NCBI GenBank assembly: GCA_945906815.1
Contig: CAMDRT010000020.1
Span: forward strand, 1 to 64,000
Source of the DNA: Bordetella parapertussis
GTDB lineage: Bacteria; Pseudomonadota; Gammaproteobacteria; Burkholderiales; SG8-41
Direction: 5' to 3'
DNA: 64,000 nucleotides
Shown here one piece after another: positions 53,332 through 63,930 of this stretch. Positions within the stretch are counted from its first letter, which is position 1, and the number at the start of each line of letters is the position of its first letter. The notes beneath the pieces are model-generated. The model made no database searches and had not been told where the DNA came from. It saw nothing but the letters and a program-made list of their open reading frames with translations. The translations under genes and the position numbers were made by a program.

Positions 53332-56300
53332 TTACGCAGCAATTTTGTTGCTGCTATTGGCATTTCTAGCCATTTCGCTGAGTGCGCGCCGGTATTCGTG
53401 CGGGAACACTTTCACGAACTTTGCGCGCTCCGCCGGCCAGTTATCGAGGATGGCTTGCGCGCGCAAGCTGCCGCTGTGGCAGACGTGCGCTTCCAGCATT
53501 TGCTTCACCAGCGCCTCGTCGCTCATGCCGCGATGCCACAATTCGTGCGCGACTTTGGCGTCCTGCTCCTGCTCGGTCAGCAGCGGCTCGAGCTTCACCA
53601 TCGCCGCGTTGCAGTAGGCTTCGAACAAGCCGCTCTCGTTATACACGTACGCGATGCCGCCCGACATGCCGGCGGCGAAATTGCGCCCGGTCATGCCCAG
53701 CACCACTATCGTGCCGCCCGTCATGTATTCGCAACCGTGGTCGCCCACGCCTTCAACCACCGCGTGCGCACCGGAGTTACGTACCGCGAAACGTTCGCCC
53801 GCAACGCCGCGGAAATACGCTTCGCCTTCAATCGCGCCATACAGCACGGCGTTGCCGGTAATAATATTTTCTGCCGGATCGCCCTTGAACTTCGGCGACG
53901 GTTGCACGCAGATGCGCCCGCCCGACAAGCCCTTGCCGGCATAGTCGTTGGTGTCGCCGATTAAATCGAGCGTTACGCCGCGCGCGAGAAACGCGCCGAA
54001 ACTTTGTCCGGCGGAACCGGCGAAGCGCACGTGGATGGTGTCATCGGGCAGGCCGGCGTGCAAATAACGCTTGGCGATTTCGTGTGACAGCATGGTGCCG
54101 ACAGTGCGATTGATGTTGCGGATCGGCATGTCGATCGCGACTTTTTCGCCGCGCGTCAGCGCCGGTTGCGCCAGTTCGATCAGCCGCATATCCAGCGCCT
54201 TGTCGAGGCCGTGATCCTGCGTTTCGCAGTGGAAGCGCGAGACTTCCGGGCCGATTTTTGGCTGCGCAAAAATGCGTGAGAAATCGAGGCTCAGCGCTTT
54301 CCAGTGCAGGATGCCTTTTTTCGTGTCGAGCAGATCGGCGCGGCCGATCAGGTCGTTAAACTTGCGCACACCGAGTTGCGCCATCAGCTCACGGATTTCT
54401 TCGGCGATAAAGAAGAAAAAATTGATCACGTGCTCGGGTTTGCCAGCGAATTTCTTGCGCAGCACCGGGTCTTGCGTCGCCACACCTACCGGGCAGGTGT
54501 TGAGATGGCACTTGCGCATCATGATGCAGCCCTGGGTCACCAGCGGTGCGGTGGCGAATCCAAACTCATCGGCACCGAGCAAGGCGCCGATCACCACGTC
54601 GCGTCCGGTCTTTATCTGCCCGTCCACCTGTAGTGCGATACGGCTGCGTAATTTGTTGAGCACCAGCGTCTGCTGCGTTTCGGCAAGGCCGAGTTCCCAC
54701 GGCGTGCCGGCGTGCTTGATCGAAGACCACGGGCTTGCGCCCGTGCCGCCATCGTGGCCGGAAATGGTGACGTGATCCGCCTTGGCCTTGGCCACGCCGG
54801 CAGCTACCGTGCCGACACCGATTTCCGATACCAGCTTGACGCTGATCGAAGCGCTGGGATTGCCGTTTTTAAGATCGTGTATCAGTTGCGCAAGGTCTTC
54901 AATCGAATAAATGTCGTGGTGCGGTGGCGGTGAAATCAACTCCACGCCGGGTGTGGAGTAACGCAGCTCGGCTATGTACTCGGACACTTTCTTGCCCGGC
55001 AACTGGCCGCCTTCGCCGGGTTTGGCGCCTTGCGCCATTTTGATCTGGATTTGCTCTGCGCTGGCGAGGTACTCGGCGGTGACACCGAAGCGACCGGAAG
55101 CGACTTGCTTGATTTTCGATTTCAGCGAATCACCTTCGCGGATCTCGGTGTAGTTTTCCACGCGCGTAGCGCCCAGCTTCGATTGCAGCGTTTCGCCCGC
55201 CTTCACCGGGGTGTAACGGTTGCGGTCTTCGCCGCCTTCGCCGGTGTTGGATTTGCCGCCGATGCGGTTCATCGCAATCGCCAGCGAGGTGTGCGCCTCG
55301 GTGGAAATCGAGCCCAGCGACATGGCGCCGGTGGAGAAGCGCTTGACGATATCCGCAGCGGATTCCACTTCTTCTATCGGTGCTGGGGTGCAAAGTGCGA
55401 ACTTGAATTCAAACAGGCCGCGGAACGTCATGTGCCGCTGCGACTGATCGTTGATGATCTGTGTGTATTCCTTAAAGCTGGCATAGTTTTTTTGGCGCGT
55501 CGCGTGCTGCAGTTTGGCGATGGCGTCCGGCGTCCACATATGTTCTTCACCGCGCACGCGCCACGCGTATTCCCCGCCCGCGTCGAGCGCACTCGCCAGC
55601 ACCGGGTCGTTGCTGAACGCCGCGCGATGCGAGCGTATCGCTTCTTCGGCGACGCGGAACAAGCCTATGCCTTCGATGTTGGAGGCGGTGCCGGTGAAAT
55701 ACTTGTCCACCAGAGCTTTCGCCAGCCCGACGGCCTCAAATATCTGCGCGCCGGTGTAAGACATGTAGGTCGAGATGCCCATTTTGGACATGACTTTGCG
55801 CAGGCCCTTGCCGATGGCCTTGACGAAATACTGGATGGCTTTTTTGCCATCCACGTCTGCGCCGAGCAGCTTGCGGTCGGCGAGATCCAGCAACGTTTCC
55901 ATCGCCAGATAGGGATGCACCGCATCCGCGCCGTAGCCGCCGAGCAGGGCAAAATGGTGCACTTCGCGCGCACTGCCGGTTTCAACCACCAGGCCGGCGC
56001 TGGTGCGCAGACCCTTTTCGACGAGATGCTGATGTATAGCCGACAACGCCAGCAACGCGGGTATCGCCACCTGATCGCGATCGACCTTGCGGTCGGACAG
56101 AATAAGGATCGAGTAACCCGCACGCACCGCGTCTTCGGCTTGTGCAGCGAGGCTTGCAAGCCGTGCTTCAATCGCCTCGTTGCCCCAGGCCAACGGGTAA
56201 ATAATGTCGAGTTCATACGACTTGAATTTGCCGTCGGTATAGCGGTCGATGTGACGGATTTTCTCCATCTCAAAAAAATCGATCACCGGCTGGCTGACTT

Positions 56301-58029
56301 CAAGGCGTATCGGTGGATTGCTTTCGTCTATGCCCAGCAGATTGGGCTTGGGGCCGATGAACGTCACCAGCGAGGTCACCAGCTCCTCGCGTATCGGATC
56401 GATCGGCGGATTGGTCACCTGCGCAAACAACTGTTTAAAGTAGTGATATAACGTCTTGTTTTTATTGGATAAAACCGCCATAGGCGAATCGTTGCCCATG
56501 GAGCCGAGAGCCTCTTCACCGTTTGCACCCATCGGCATTAGCAGGAACCGCAGTTCTTCCTGGGTCCAGCCGAACGCCTGCTGGCGGTCAAGCAAGCGTA
56601 CGTCGCTGCGCAGCGGCCGTGTTTTGTCGGTATCAACCTCATCGAGCTTTACGCGTATGCGGTCTATCCACTCCGCATAGGGCTTGGCGGAGGCGAGAGA
56701 CTCCTTCAACTCCTGATCGTCGATGATGCGGCCTTTTTCGAGATCGACGAGGAACATCTTGCCGGGTTGCAAACGCCACTTTTTGATGATCTTTTCTTCG
56801 GGTATCTGCAGACAGCCGGACTCCGAACCCATCACCACCAGATCATCGCTGGTGACGATGTAGCGCGCAGGACGCAAGCCGTTGCGATCCAGCGTCGCGC
56901 CGATCTGACGGCCGTCGGTAAACGCAATCGCGGCGGGGCCGTCCCACGGCTCCATCATCGCCGCGTGATACTCGTAAAACGCACGGCGGCTGGCATCCAT
57001 CAAGGTGTGGCCTTCCCACGCCTCGGGAATCATCATCATGACGGCGTGCGCGATGGAATAGCCGCTCATCACCAACAGCTCCAGCGCGTTGTCGAAAGAG
57101 GCGGAATCGGACTGGCCGGGATAAATCAACGGCCATAGCTTGTTCAAATCACTGCCGAGAATGGGGCTCGAAATCGCGCCTTGGCGCGCGCGCATCCAGT
57201 TGACGTTGCCGCGCAAGGTATTGATTTCGCCATTGTGCGCGATCATGCGAAACGGATGCGCAAGATCCCATGTCGGGAAGGTATTGGTCGAAAAGCGCTG
57301 GTGTATCAGCGCCAGCGCCGACACCACCCGCGGGTCCTGCAAATCCTTGAAGTACACGCCAACCTGATTCGCCATCAGCATGCCCTTGTACACCACCGTG
57401 CGCGCCGAAAACGACGACACGTAATACTCGCTACCGTGCTTTAAGTGCAGAGAACGAATGGCATGGCCGGCGGCCTTGCGCAGGATGTAAAGCTTGCGCT
57501 CCAGCGCGTCGGTCACGGTGACGCCGGGGCCGCGCTTCACAAACACCTGACGGATCACCGGTTCGATTTTCTTGACCGACTCACCCAGATCGGTGTTGTC
57601 CACCGGCACATCGCGCCAGCCGAGCAACACCTGCCCTTCGTCTTTGATTGCGCGCTCGATTTCGTACTCGCACGCAAAACGCGAGGCGGGCTCGCGCGGC
57701 AAAAACACCATGCCTACGCCGTATTGGCCGAACGGCGGCAACGCCACTCCCTGCTTGGCCATTTCTTCCCGGAAAAACCTGTCAGGCATCTGTATCAATA
57801 TGCCCGCGCCGTCCGACGCCTTAGGATCAGCCCCCACCGCGCCGCGATGGGTGAGATTTTTCAGTATGGTCAGACCCTGCTCGATGATTTCGTGGCTTTT
57901 TTTACCCTTGATGTTCGCAACAAAGCCGACGCCGCAGGCGTCATGCTCGTTGGCAGGGTCGTACAGACCTTGTGCGCCGGGCGGATAATCCGCATGCAGG
58001 GAATCGAAGGCGTGCAATGGGTTGTCCAC
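53332..58029 (-). CDS. gltB: glutamate synthase (NADPH) large subunit
   Basis: The protein of about 1565 residues converts glutamine and 2-oxoglutarate to two glutamates. The glutaminase domain begins at Cys32 in [14 protein letters not shown], exposed after loss of a propeptide. The central and FMN domains follow; the [3Fe-4S] cysteines are in [15 protein letters not shown] near 1160-1175. The C-terminal beta-helix domain ends at about 1500. The start is uncertain: GTG 58029 is used here, with TTG 58044 as an alternative; neither has a strong Shine-Dalgarno. Together with gltD it forms the ammonium-assimilating GOGAT enzyme. Confidence 0.95.
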   Translation of the reverse strand: MDNPLHAFDSLHADYPPGAQGLYDPANEHDACGVGFVANIKGKKSHEIIEQGLTILKNLTHRGAVGADPKASDGAGILIQMPDRFFREEMAKQGVALPPFGQYGVGMVFLPREPASRFACEYEIERAIKDEGQVLLGWRDVPVDNTDLGESVKKIEPVIRQVFVKRGPGVTVTDALERKLYILRKAAGHAIRSLHLKHGSEYYVSSFSARTVVYKGMLMANQVGVYFKDLQDPRVVSALALIHQRFSTNTFPTWDLAHPFRMIAHNGEINTLRGNVNWMRARQGAISSPILGSDLNKLWPLIYPGQSDSASFDNALELLVMSGYSIAHAVMMMIPEAWEGHTLMDASRRAFYEYHAAMMEPWDGPAAIAFTDGRQIGATLDRNGLRPARYIVTSDDLVVMGSESGCLQIPEEKIIKKWRLQPGKMFLVDLEKGRIIDDQELKESLASAKPYAEWIDRIRVKLDEVDTDKTRPLRSDVRLLDRQQAFGWTQEELRFLLMPMGANGEEALGSMGNDSPMAVLSNKNKTLYHYFKQLFAQVTNPPIDPIREELVTSLVTFIGPKPNLLGIDESNPPIRLEVSQPVIDFFEMEKIRHIDRYTDGKFKSYELDIIYPLAWGNEAIEARLASLAAQAEDAVRAGYSILILSDRKVDRDQVAIPALLALSAIHQHLVEKGLRTSAGLVVETGSAREVHHFALLGGYGADAVHPYLAMETLLDLADRKLLGADVDGKKAIQYFVKAIGKGLRKVMSKMGISTYMSYTGAQIFEAVGLAKALVDKYFTGTASNIEGIGLFRVAEEAIRSHRAAFSNDPVLASALDAGGEYAWRVRGEEHMWTPDAIAKLQHATRQKNYASFKEYTQIINDQSQRHMTFRGLFEFKFALCTPAPIEEVESAADIVKRFSTGAMSLGSISTEAHTSLAIAMNRIGGKSNTGEGGEDRNRYTPVKAGETLQSKLGATRVENYTEIREGDSLKSKIKQVASGRFGVTAEYLASAEQIQIKMAQGAKPGEGGQLPGKKVSEYIAELRYSTPGVELISPPPHHDIYSIEDLAQLIHDLKNGNPSASISVKLVSEIGVGTVAAGVAKAKADHVTISGHDGGTGASPWSSIKHAGTPWELGLAETQQTLVLNKLRSRIALQVDGQIKTGRDVVIGALLGADEFGFATAPLVTQGCIMMRKCHLNTCPVGVATQDPVLRKKFAGKPEHVINFFFFIAEEIRELMAQLGVRKFNDLIGRADLLDTKKGILHWKALSLDFSRIFAQPKIGPEVSRFHCETQDHGLDKALDMRLIELAQPALTRGEKVAIDMPIRNINRTVGTMLSHEIAKRYLHAGLPDDTIHVRFAGSAGQSFGAFLARGVTLDLIGDTNDYAGKGLSGGRICVQPSPKFKGDPAENIITGNAVLYGAIEGEAYFRGVAGERFAVRNSGAHAVVEGVGDHGCEYMTGGTIVVLGMTGRNFAAGMSGGIAYVYNESGLFEAYCNAAMVKLEPLLTEQEQDAKVAHELWHRGMSDEALVKQMLEAHVCHSGSLRAQAILDNWPAERAKFVKVFPHEYRRALSEMARNANSSNKIAA

Positions 58030-58049
58030 GATAAGTCTCAGCAAATATT

Positions 58050-58068
58050 AAATAAAAACAATAGCTTA
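58050..58068 (-). other. AT-rich intergenic motif, copy upstream of gltB
   Basis: On the minus strand TAAGCTATTGTTTTTATTT lies 21 bases before the gltB start, and is identical in its first 16 bases to the copy in the rpmH-rnpA gap. In the rest of the 239-base gap before the methyltransferase stop only a small AGGGT-TTC-ACCCT hairpin (58120-58132) was noticed. Confidence 0.45.
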
Positions 58069-58268
58069 TGTATATTTTATGGCGCCGCCACCGAGCACCA
58101 TGGCGAACGCAAAAATAGCAGGGTGAAACCCTACGAGTCTACCGGTACTAAGCCCTTGCTTCAATAGAGAATTTTTACCATGGCACGGCGCAAAATGTAT
58201 TGCGCTTTGCCTGGGGCATGGGAATCGCCAGCGCGTGCGCCGCCTAAATCAGCGGTGTAAGCCGCGGA

Positions 58269-59444
58269 TCAAAGCGTGTGTGACTTGTCGCCGCGCGCAA
58301 AGCCGCTGAGCGCGACATCCACGCTTTTGCCCAGCGCGATGACCTTGAACAATTCGCCCATCTCCGCCGGTGACAACAGTTTTTGCGCCTGCGCCGCGAG
58401 CGGTGCGTAGGCGCGCGTGTCGGTGGCGGGTATGGCCGCCAACAACGCGGTGATGCCGCAGTTGATCAAAAACTGCGCCTGCGTCGCGTAGCCGCACACT
58501 TGCGCCCCGCCATCCTGTGCCGAGGCCGCGATCGCGCTGAAATCAACGTGGGTGGTAATGTCCTGCAACCCAACCAACACCAAAGGATCATCATGGGCAT
58601 GGTGGCGGTAGTGGCACATCAGCGTGCCTAGCGCGCGCTGCGGGTGATAAAACTCGCGCGCCGGGTAGCCGTAGTCGATGAACAACATGACGCCGCGGGT
58701 GAGCGCCTGTGCGAGGCTGGTTACCAGCGCGCGGGCGCTTAGATTGATCTCGGTGCGGTAGTTGTCTGCGGGCAGCGCTATGCCTTCGGCAGCGCGACGC
58801 AATGTCTCCGGCGCTTTGCTTTCAAACCAGTGAAACGAATTGCGCGCGGCGTGGTGTTGCACCCCAGCTTCGAGCACTTCGCCGTTACGGGTAGTAACGA
58901 CTTGCGCAGGCGTGGCATCCAGCACTTCGTTGGCCAGTATCACGCCTTCAAATTGCGTGGGCAGCGACTCCAGCCAGCACACGCGATGCGCCCACGCCGG
59001 CGCGCGCTGCGCAATCAGTTCGCGCTGCCGTTCGCGCAAATCGCCACTGAGCTCCAGAATCCAATAACTTTCCGGCGCGCAACCGAGCGCGTCCATTTCC
59101 AGCAGCACATCCGCAGCCAGCACGCCGCTGCCCGCCCCGATTTCGAGTACGCGGTGCAAGCCATACGCGTGCAATTGCGCAAGCTGCCGCGCGAGGCAGC
59201 GTGCAAACAGCGGCGACATTTCTGGCGCGGTAATGAAATCGCCGCCTTCACCCAGTTTGCGGCTGCCCGCGCTGTAGTAGCCCAGCCCCGGCGCATAAAG
59301 CGCCAGTTCCATGTAGCGCGCGAAGCTGATCCCGCCGCCTGCCGCGGTTATTTCGTGCGCGATCAATGCCGACAATTGCGCGCTCAGCGCTTGTGCTGCG
59401 GTTGACGGCGGCGGTAGATGTGCCAGATGCGGCGGAATAATCAC
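58269..59444 (-). CDS. MidA/NDUFAF7-family SAM-dependent methyltransferase
   Basis: The 391-residue protein belongs to the DUF185/MidA family, related to human NDUFAF7, which methylates an arginine of complex I subunit NDUFS2. Signatures are the N-terminal ISFARYMELALYAPGLGYYSAG near 40-60, GEGGDFITAPEMSPLFARCLA, motif I EIGAGSGVLAADVLL near 100, and LFIDYGYPAREFYHPQRALGTL near 255. GTG 59444 has AGGA upstream. It is divergent from the pteridine reductase across 41 bases and is followed on the same strand by gltB. Its target in this organism is unknown. Confidence 0.85.
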   Translation of the reverse strand: MIIPPHLAHLPPPSTAAQALSAQLSALIAHEITAAGGGISFARYMELALYAPGLGYYSAGSRKLGEGGDFITAPEMSPLFARCLARQLAQLHAYGLHRVLEIGAGSGVLAADVLLEMDALGCAPESYWILELSGDLRERQRELIAQRAPAWAHRVCWLESLPTQFEGVILANEVLDATPAQVVTTRNGEVLEAGVQHHAARNSFHWFESKAPETLRRAAEGIALPADNYRTEINLSARALVTSLAQALTRGVMLFIDYGYPAREFYHPQRALGTLMCHYRHHAHDDPLVLVGLQDITTHVDFSAIAASAQDGGAQVCGYATQAQFLINCGITALLAAIPATDTRAYAPLAAQAQKLLSPAEMGELFKVIALGKSVDVALSGFARGDKSHTL

Positions 59445-59485
59445 GCCGGAATGATCCTCGAATACGCTAAAATAAACAATACGTT

Positions 59486-60238
59486 ATGAAACTTCCTCTG
59501 CACAACAAAACGGTGCTGGTGACCGGTGGCGCGCGGCGCCTGGGTGCGGCGATTTGCCGGCGCGTGCATGCGGCCGGCGCGAACGTGATGATTCACTATC
59601 GCACTTCGGCGGCGGAGGCGCGCGTCCTGGCGAAGCAGCTGAATGCAGCGCGCAGCGCAAGTGCGGCCTGCGTGAAGGGTGATCTGCTCAACGCCAAGAT
59701 GCCGCAGGCGCTGGTGGCGGCGTGCATGGCCGAATGGGGACGGCTGGATGTAGTGGTGAATAACGCATCGAATTTTTATCCCACACCGGTGGGCCGCATG
59801 ACCGAGCCCATGTGGCACGATCTCATCGGCGCCAATCTTAAAGCGCCGCTGTTCATCGCGCAGTGTGCGGCGGCCGAATTGAAAAAACGCCGCGGGGCGA
59901 TTATCAATATCGTGGATATACACGCCGAGTTGCCGTTGAAGGATTACGTTATTTACAGCATTGCCAAGGGCGGGTTGGCGGCGCTCACGCGCTCCCTGGC
60001 GCGCGAGCTTGCGCCTGCGGTGCGTGTAAACGGCGTGTCGCCGGGGCCGATCTTGTGGCCGGATGCGAACCTCTGGAAAAGCCCGCACACGCGCAAGCGC
60101 ATTGTGGATCGTACCTTGCTTAAGCGGGTGGGAGAGCCTGACGATATTGCACGCACGGTGGAGTTTTTATTGACCGGCGCACCCTACGTCACTGGGCAAA
60201 TTATCGCGGTGGACGGCGGCCGCAGTATTGCGTTGTAA
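59486..60238 (+). CDS. pteridine reductase (short-chain dehydrogenase)
   Basis: The 250-residue SDR enzyme has the pteridine-reductase fingerprint GGARRLGAA (residues 15-23) instead of the usual TGxxxGxG, NNASNFYP near 92-99, and the catalytic set Asp in NIVDIHAE plus Tyr-x-x-x-Lys in YVIYSIAKGG. Asp in place of the SDR Ser is typical of PTR1/FolM, which reduce pterins or dihydrofolate with NADPH. It shares a 41-base divergent gap with the methyltransferase and lies 77 bases before ttcA. Confidence 0.87.
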   Translation: MKLPLHNKTVLVTGGARRLGAAICRRVHAAGANVMIHYRTSAAEARVLAKQLNAARSASAACVKGDLLNAKMPQALVAACMAEWGRLDVVVNNASNFYPTPVGRMTEPMWHDLIGANLKAPLFIAQCAAAELKKRRGAIINIVDIHAELPLKDYVIYSIAKGGLAALTRSLARELAPAVRVNGVSPGPILWPDANLWKSPHTRKRIVDRTLLKRVGEPDDIARTVEFLLTGAPYVTGQIIAVDGGRSIAL

Positions 60239-60315
60239 GGGCGTGAAGGGCGAAGGCTGAACGGGGTAGAGGCCCCCCCTGCCCCCCCACCCTTTTTAAT
60301 CGAGAACACGTAAAC
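60239..60315. other. ptr-ttcA gap with two seven-base C runs
   Basis: The 77 bases contain CCCCCCC at about 60273-60279 and again at 60282-60288, followed by ACCCTTTTT. Long homopolymer runs are prone to slippage, but they lie outside coding sequence and no regulatory site was recognised. Confidence 0.4.
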
Positions 60316-61224
60316 ATGGACACTCACGTCATCCACATCACCCCGCGCAGCACCCGCGAGCGCAAGCAGGGTTATGAGTCGAATAAACTCGCCAAGCGCC
60401 TGCGCCGGCTGACCGGTCAGGCAATCGCCGATTTCGACATGATACGCAACGGCGACAAGATCATGGTGTGCCTGTCGGGCGGCAAGGACAGCTACGCGCT
60501 GCTCGATATTTTGTTGCATCTGAAGGCGCACGCGCCGCTGCACTTTGATCTGATCGCGGTGAATCTCGACCAGAAGCAGCCGAATTTTCCCGAGCAGGTG
60601 CTGCCCGAATATCTGACGCGGCTCGGCGTTCCCTTTCGTATCGAGGCGCAGGATACCTACAGCACCGTCAAGCGCCTGATTCCCGAAGGCAAGACCATGT
60701 GCTCGCTGTGCTCGCGGCTGCGTCGCGGCGTGCTGTATCGCGTGGCAGGCGAACTGGGGGCGACCAAAATCGCATTAGGCCACCATCGCGACGATATTCT
60801 GGAAACGTTTTTGTTGAATATGTTTTACGGTGGCAAGCTGAAAACCATGCCGCCGAAGCTGGTGTCCGACGATGGCAAACACATCGTGATTCGCCCGCTC
60901 GCCTATTGCGAAGAAAAAGACCTTGCTGAGTGGGCCGAGGTGAAACAGTTCCCGATCATTCCCTGTACGCTGTGCGGCTCGCAGGAGAGTTTGAAACGCA
61001 AAGAGGTAAAGGCGCTGCTGCGGGAGTGGGAGAAAAAATTTCCGGGGCGAGTGGAGACCATGCTCACCAGCCTGCAGAACATTACACCCTCGCATATGCT
61101 GGATCGGCAACTATTCGATTTTAAATCGATCTCCGCTGCCGGCCACGCTGTGCCGGATGGCGATAAGGCGTTGGACGAGGCCTATGAGGATACACAATAC
61201 ATCGGCGCTGCGCCGCGCGCTTAG
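60316..61224 (+). CDS. ttcA: tRNA 2-thiocytidine biosynthesis protein TtcA
   Basis: The 302-residue PP-loop ATPase thiolates C32 of certain tRNAs. The P-loop is SGGKDS (54-59). Two cysteine pairs, Cys129-Cys132 (CSLC) and Cys217-Cys220 (CTLCGSQ), hold the iron-sulfur cluster. [20 protein letters not shown] and [20 protein letters not shown] are family-diagnostic. Its end overlaps by four bases with the convergent Bug gene. Confidence 0.95.
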   Translation: MDTHVIHITPRSTRERKQGYESNKLAKRLRRLTGQAIADFDMIRNGDKIMVCLSGGKDSYALLDILLHLKAHAPLHFDLIAVNLDQKQPNFPEQVLPEYLTRLGVPFRIEAQDTYSTVKRLIPEGKTMCSLCSRLRRGVLYRVAGELGATKIALGHHRDDILETFLLNMFYGGKLKTMPPKLVSDDGKHIVIRPLAYCEEKDLAEWAEVKQFPIIPCTLCGSQESLKRKEVKALLREWEKKFPGRVETMLTSLQNITPSHMLDRQLFDFKSISAAGHAVPDGDKALDEAYEDTQYIGAAPRA

Positions 61225-62219
61225 TCCGCCGCTTTGACTCCCGACGCCTTGACCGCTTTGCCCCACCGCTCGACCTCGGCTTGCATGAACTTGCCGAAGG
61301 CTGCGGGCGTCGTCGGCGTCGGGTCGTAGCCGCGGTCACTGAGTTGCTTGGCGGCATCGCTGCCGCTGAGGATTTTGGTGAACACCTGGTTCAATTGCAT
61401 GATGATCGGCTGCGGCGTACCGGCGGGGGCCATCAGGCCGTACCAGCCGCTAATGACGAAACCCTTGTAGCCCTGTTCGTCTAGGGTGGCGACCTCCGGC
61501 AGTTCGCGCGTGCGCCTGGCGGTGGTGACGGCGAGCGCGCGGATTCTGCCGGCGCGTATTTGCGGTATTGCCGCGCCAGGGCCGGAAAACAGCGTTTGCA
61601 CTTCACCCGCGAGCGCCGCCGTCATCGCGGGCCCGCTGCCGCGATAGGGTATGTGTGTGAGCTTAAGCTTTGCGGTCTGGTAGAACACCTCCTGCGCCAG
61701 ATGCGCGGTGACGTTGCCGGAGCCATAGTTGTAGCCGTTGGGTTTGGCATGCGCCAGCTTGATGAAGTCTGCCAGTGTTTTGGCCGGCACGCTGGGATGC
61801 ACCGACACGATGTATGGCTGCTCGATCAGTTGGGTGATGGGCGCGAAATCGCGGCTTACATCGAACGGCACTTTGTCGTACATCCACGGTGCTACAGCGG
61901 TAGCGCCGATTTCCGCGATGATCAGCGTGTAGCCATCCGCATTGGCCTTGGCGCCGATGGCGGTGCCGCTGGTGCCTTGCGCGCCACCGCGATTGTCGAT
62001 GAGGATTTGCTGGCCGAGCGCCTGGGTTAGCGCCGGCTGCAAAATGCGCGACACCAGATCAGTGCCGCCGCCGGGCGGGAACGGCACGATCAGGCGGATG
62101 GATTTGTTCGGGTAAGTGCCGGCAGTGCCGGGCGCGGCCTTTTCCGCAGCAACGGCGATTTGCGGTAGCAGCAGCGCGCTCGCCGCCAGTGCGGTCAGCA
62201 CATAAATCCGGTTTTTCAT
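61221..62219 (-). CDS. Bug/TctC-family periplasmic solute-binding protein, paralogue 3
   Basis: The 332-residue receptor has a signal peptide ([16 protein letters not shown], cleavage near 25), then [37 protein letters not shown] and HIPYRG, the Bug hallmarks. It starts at 62219 and faces the aminotransferase gene across a 193-base divergent gap with an AT-rich motif. No transporter membrane genes are near. It could be co-regulated with the aminotransferase, but the ligand is unknown. Confidence 0.87.
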   Translation of the reverse strand: MKNRIYVLTALAASALLLPQIAVAAEKAAPGTAGTYPNKSIRLIVPFPPGGGTDLVSRILQPALTQALGQQILIDNRGGAQGTSGTAIGAKANADGYTLIIAEIGATAVAPWMYDKVPFDVSRDFAPITQLIEQPYIVSVHPSVPAKTLADFIKLAHAKPNGYNYGSGNVTAHLAQEVFYQTAKLKLTHIPYRGSGPAMTAALAGEVQTLFSGPGAAIPQIRAGRIRALAVTTARRTRELPEVATLDEQGYKGFVISGWYGLMAPAGTPQPIIMQLNQVFTKILSGSDAAKQLSDRGYDPTPTTPAAFGKFMQAEVERWGKAVKASGVKAAD

Positions 62220-62319
62220 CGCTAGTCTCTAAGTCATATTGTTGGGCGACCTTACCACGGCCTGAGCCTACCCAGAAGACGTTTCATCGCAGAATGGCGT
62301 TAGTGCACAAATAAAAATA

Positions 62320-62338
62320 CATTAAAAACAATGGCTTA
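62320..62338 (-). other. AT-rich intergenic motif, copy upstream of Bug 3 and the aminotransferase
   Basis: On the minus strand TAAGCCATTGTTTTTAATG matches the gltB and rpmH-rnpA copies with one change in the first 16 bases. It sits 101 bases before the Bug start and 75 before the ATG of the aminotransferase fusion. Confidence 0.45.
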
Positions 62339-62412
62339 TGTGTTAATTGCAAAAGGAACATCAAATTGTCAAATTAATTTTGTCATGTTATTCTTGCGCT
62401 CAAGGAAAATCC

Positions 62413-63930
62413 ATGACTTGCGCAGAACGCCTCGTAGAACTTTTCGGCAGCCAGGCCGAAGTTGCCCGCCGCTTTAGTCTCGATCGCGCGGTGGTCAGCA
62501 ACTGGGTAAAGTCGGGCTACGTGCCGGCGCGTTGGGCGATGGAAGTCGAGCAGGTCACCGGCGGTGATGTCACCGCAGCGGACGTTTTGAACGAAGCAAC
62601 GGCACGCAAACCGAACCGGCTTAAATCGCGCCCGGACGGTGAAAATCTTTATATCTCCAACGCAGGGAGCAACGCCATGCATAACGAATTCGCACCCCAC
62701 AAACGCATACATTCTTTTCACCCGCCGCAGCGCACGCTGCTGGGGCCGGGCCCGACGGAGATTCATCCGCGCGTGCTTACCACCATGAGCCAGCCGGCGA
62801 TTGGTTATCTCGATCCGGTTTTTGTCGAGATGATGGAAGAACTCAAAGCGCTGCTGCGCTACAGCTATCAGACCAAGAATCCGTTGACGTTCCCTATCTC
62901 CGGCCCGGGTTCGGTGGGCATGGAGTTCTGCTTCGTCAACATGGTTGCGCCCGGCGACAAAGTGATCGTGTGCCGCAATGGGGTGTTTGGCGGACGCATG
63001 ATCGAAAACGTGGAACGTTGCGGCGCCACCCCCATCGTGGTTGAAGACAAATGGGGCGAGCCGATTGACCCGCAAAAACTGGAAGACGCACTGAAAGCCA
63101 ACCCGGACGCGCGCCTGGTGTCGTTCGTGCACGCGGAAACATCCACCGGCGTGCTGTCCGACGCGAAAACGCTGGTGAATATTGCGCACCAGCACGATGC
63201 GCTGACTATAGCCGATTGCGTAACCTCCCTCGGCGGTAGCGAAGTGCGTGTCGATGAGTGGAAATTCGACGCGGCGTATTCCGCCAGCCAGAAATGCCTG
63301 TCCTGCACACCCGGCCTGTCGCCGGTGTCGATCTCGGAGCAGGTGGTTGATTTCGTGAAGGGGCGCAAAGACAAGATCCATAGCTGGTTCATGGACATGA
63401 ATTTGCTGCTCGGTTACTGGGGCGAGACCACGCGCACTTATCACCACACCGCGCCCACCAATTCGCTGTTCGGTTTGCATGAAGCGTTGCTGCTGATCCG
63501 CGAAGAAGGTGTCGAAAACAGTTGGGCGCGCCACCGCCGCCATCACACGGCGCTGAAAGCGGGCCTGGAGGCCATGGGCCTGAAGTTCCTGGTGAACGAA
63601 AAATACCAGGCGCCACAGATGAACGCGGTGTACTGCCCGGAAAAAATCAATGAGGCGCAGGTGCGCAAAACGCTGCTCGACGAATTCGGCCTCGAAATTG
63701 GCGCGGGCTTGGGCCCGCTTGCTGGAAAAATCTGGCGCTTCGGCTTGATGGGTTATTCGTGCCGTCCCGACAATGTCATGCTGTGTTTGTCGGCGCTGGG
63801 GTCGGTGCTGGAAGACATGGGCTACGCCGTGCATGTGGGTGATGCCGAAGCGGCGGCGCATGCGGCATATGCCTCGATGCACAGCACGGAAGCTGCCGCC
63901 AAAAAGCGCAGGACCGCCAAGGCAGCCTGA
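62413..63930 (+). CDS. YdaS/Cro-like HTH domain fused in frame to a serine-glyoxylate/alanine-glyoxylate-type aminotransferase
   Basis: The frame codes for 505 residues. Residues 1-62 resemble YdaS/Cro-type repressors: FGSQAEVARRFSLDRAVVSNWVKSGYVP then MEVEQVTGGDVTAADVL. A linker (63-88) leads to a fold-type I, class V aminotransferase with GPGPTEIHPRVL (111-122), Asp268 (ALTIAD), and the PLP lysine 294 in SASQKC. The tail is AAAKKRRTAKAA. AAGGA lies before ATG 62413, but AGGGAG also lies just before an in-frame ATG at 62677 (residue 89), from which a normal-length enzyme of 417 residues could be made. The substrate pair is inferred from the family only. The gene is divergent from Bug paralogue 3. 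Confidence 0.8.
   Translation: MTCAERLVELFGSQAEVARRFSLDRAVVSNWVKSGYVPARWAMEVEQVTGGDVTAADVLNEATARKPNRLKSRPDGENLYISNAGSNAMHNEFAPHKRIHSFHPPQRTLLGPGPTEIHPRVLTTMSQPAIGYLDPVFVEMMEELKALLRYSYQTKNPLTFPISGPGSVGMEFCFVNMVAPGDKVIVCRNGVFGGRMIENVERCGATPIVVEDKWGEPIDPQKLEDALKANPDARLVSFVHAETSTGVLSDAKTLVNIAHQHDALTIADCVTSLGGSEVRVDEWKFDAAYSASQKCLSCTPGLSPVSISEQVVDFVKGRKDKIHSWFMDMNLLLGYWGETTRTYHHTAPTNSLFGLHEALLLIREEGVENSWARHRRHHTALKAGLEAMGLKFLVNEKYQAPQMNAVYCPEKINEAQVRKTLLDEFGLEIGAGLGPLAGKIWRFGLMGYSCRPDNVMLCLSALGSVLEDMGYAVHVGDAEAAAHAAYASMHSTEAAAKKRRTAKAA
62677..62679 (+). promoter_or_regulatory. internal start codon with strong Shine-Dalgarno in the HTH-aminotransferase frame
   Basis: AGGGAG at 62664-62669 precedes ATG 62677 by seven bases. 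Translation from it would give the aminotransferase without the HTH. Conventional family members start near this point. Confidence 0.55.

Noticed and set aside
55030..56451. A 473-codon open frame on the plus strand opposite gltB
   Set aside because: It is the antisense shadow of a highly conserved gene in GC-rich DNA; its product is rich in Arg, His and Ala and has no recognisable domain. The same applies to the plus-strand frame 52025-53269 opposite gltD.
58100..58180. Structured leader or riboswitch upstream of gltB
   Set aside because: Only one five-base stem (AGGGT/ACCCT) is visible; no known glutamine or glutamate-responsive RNA pattern was recognised.
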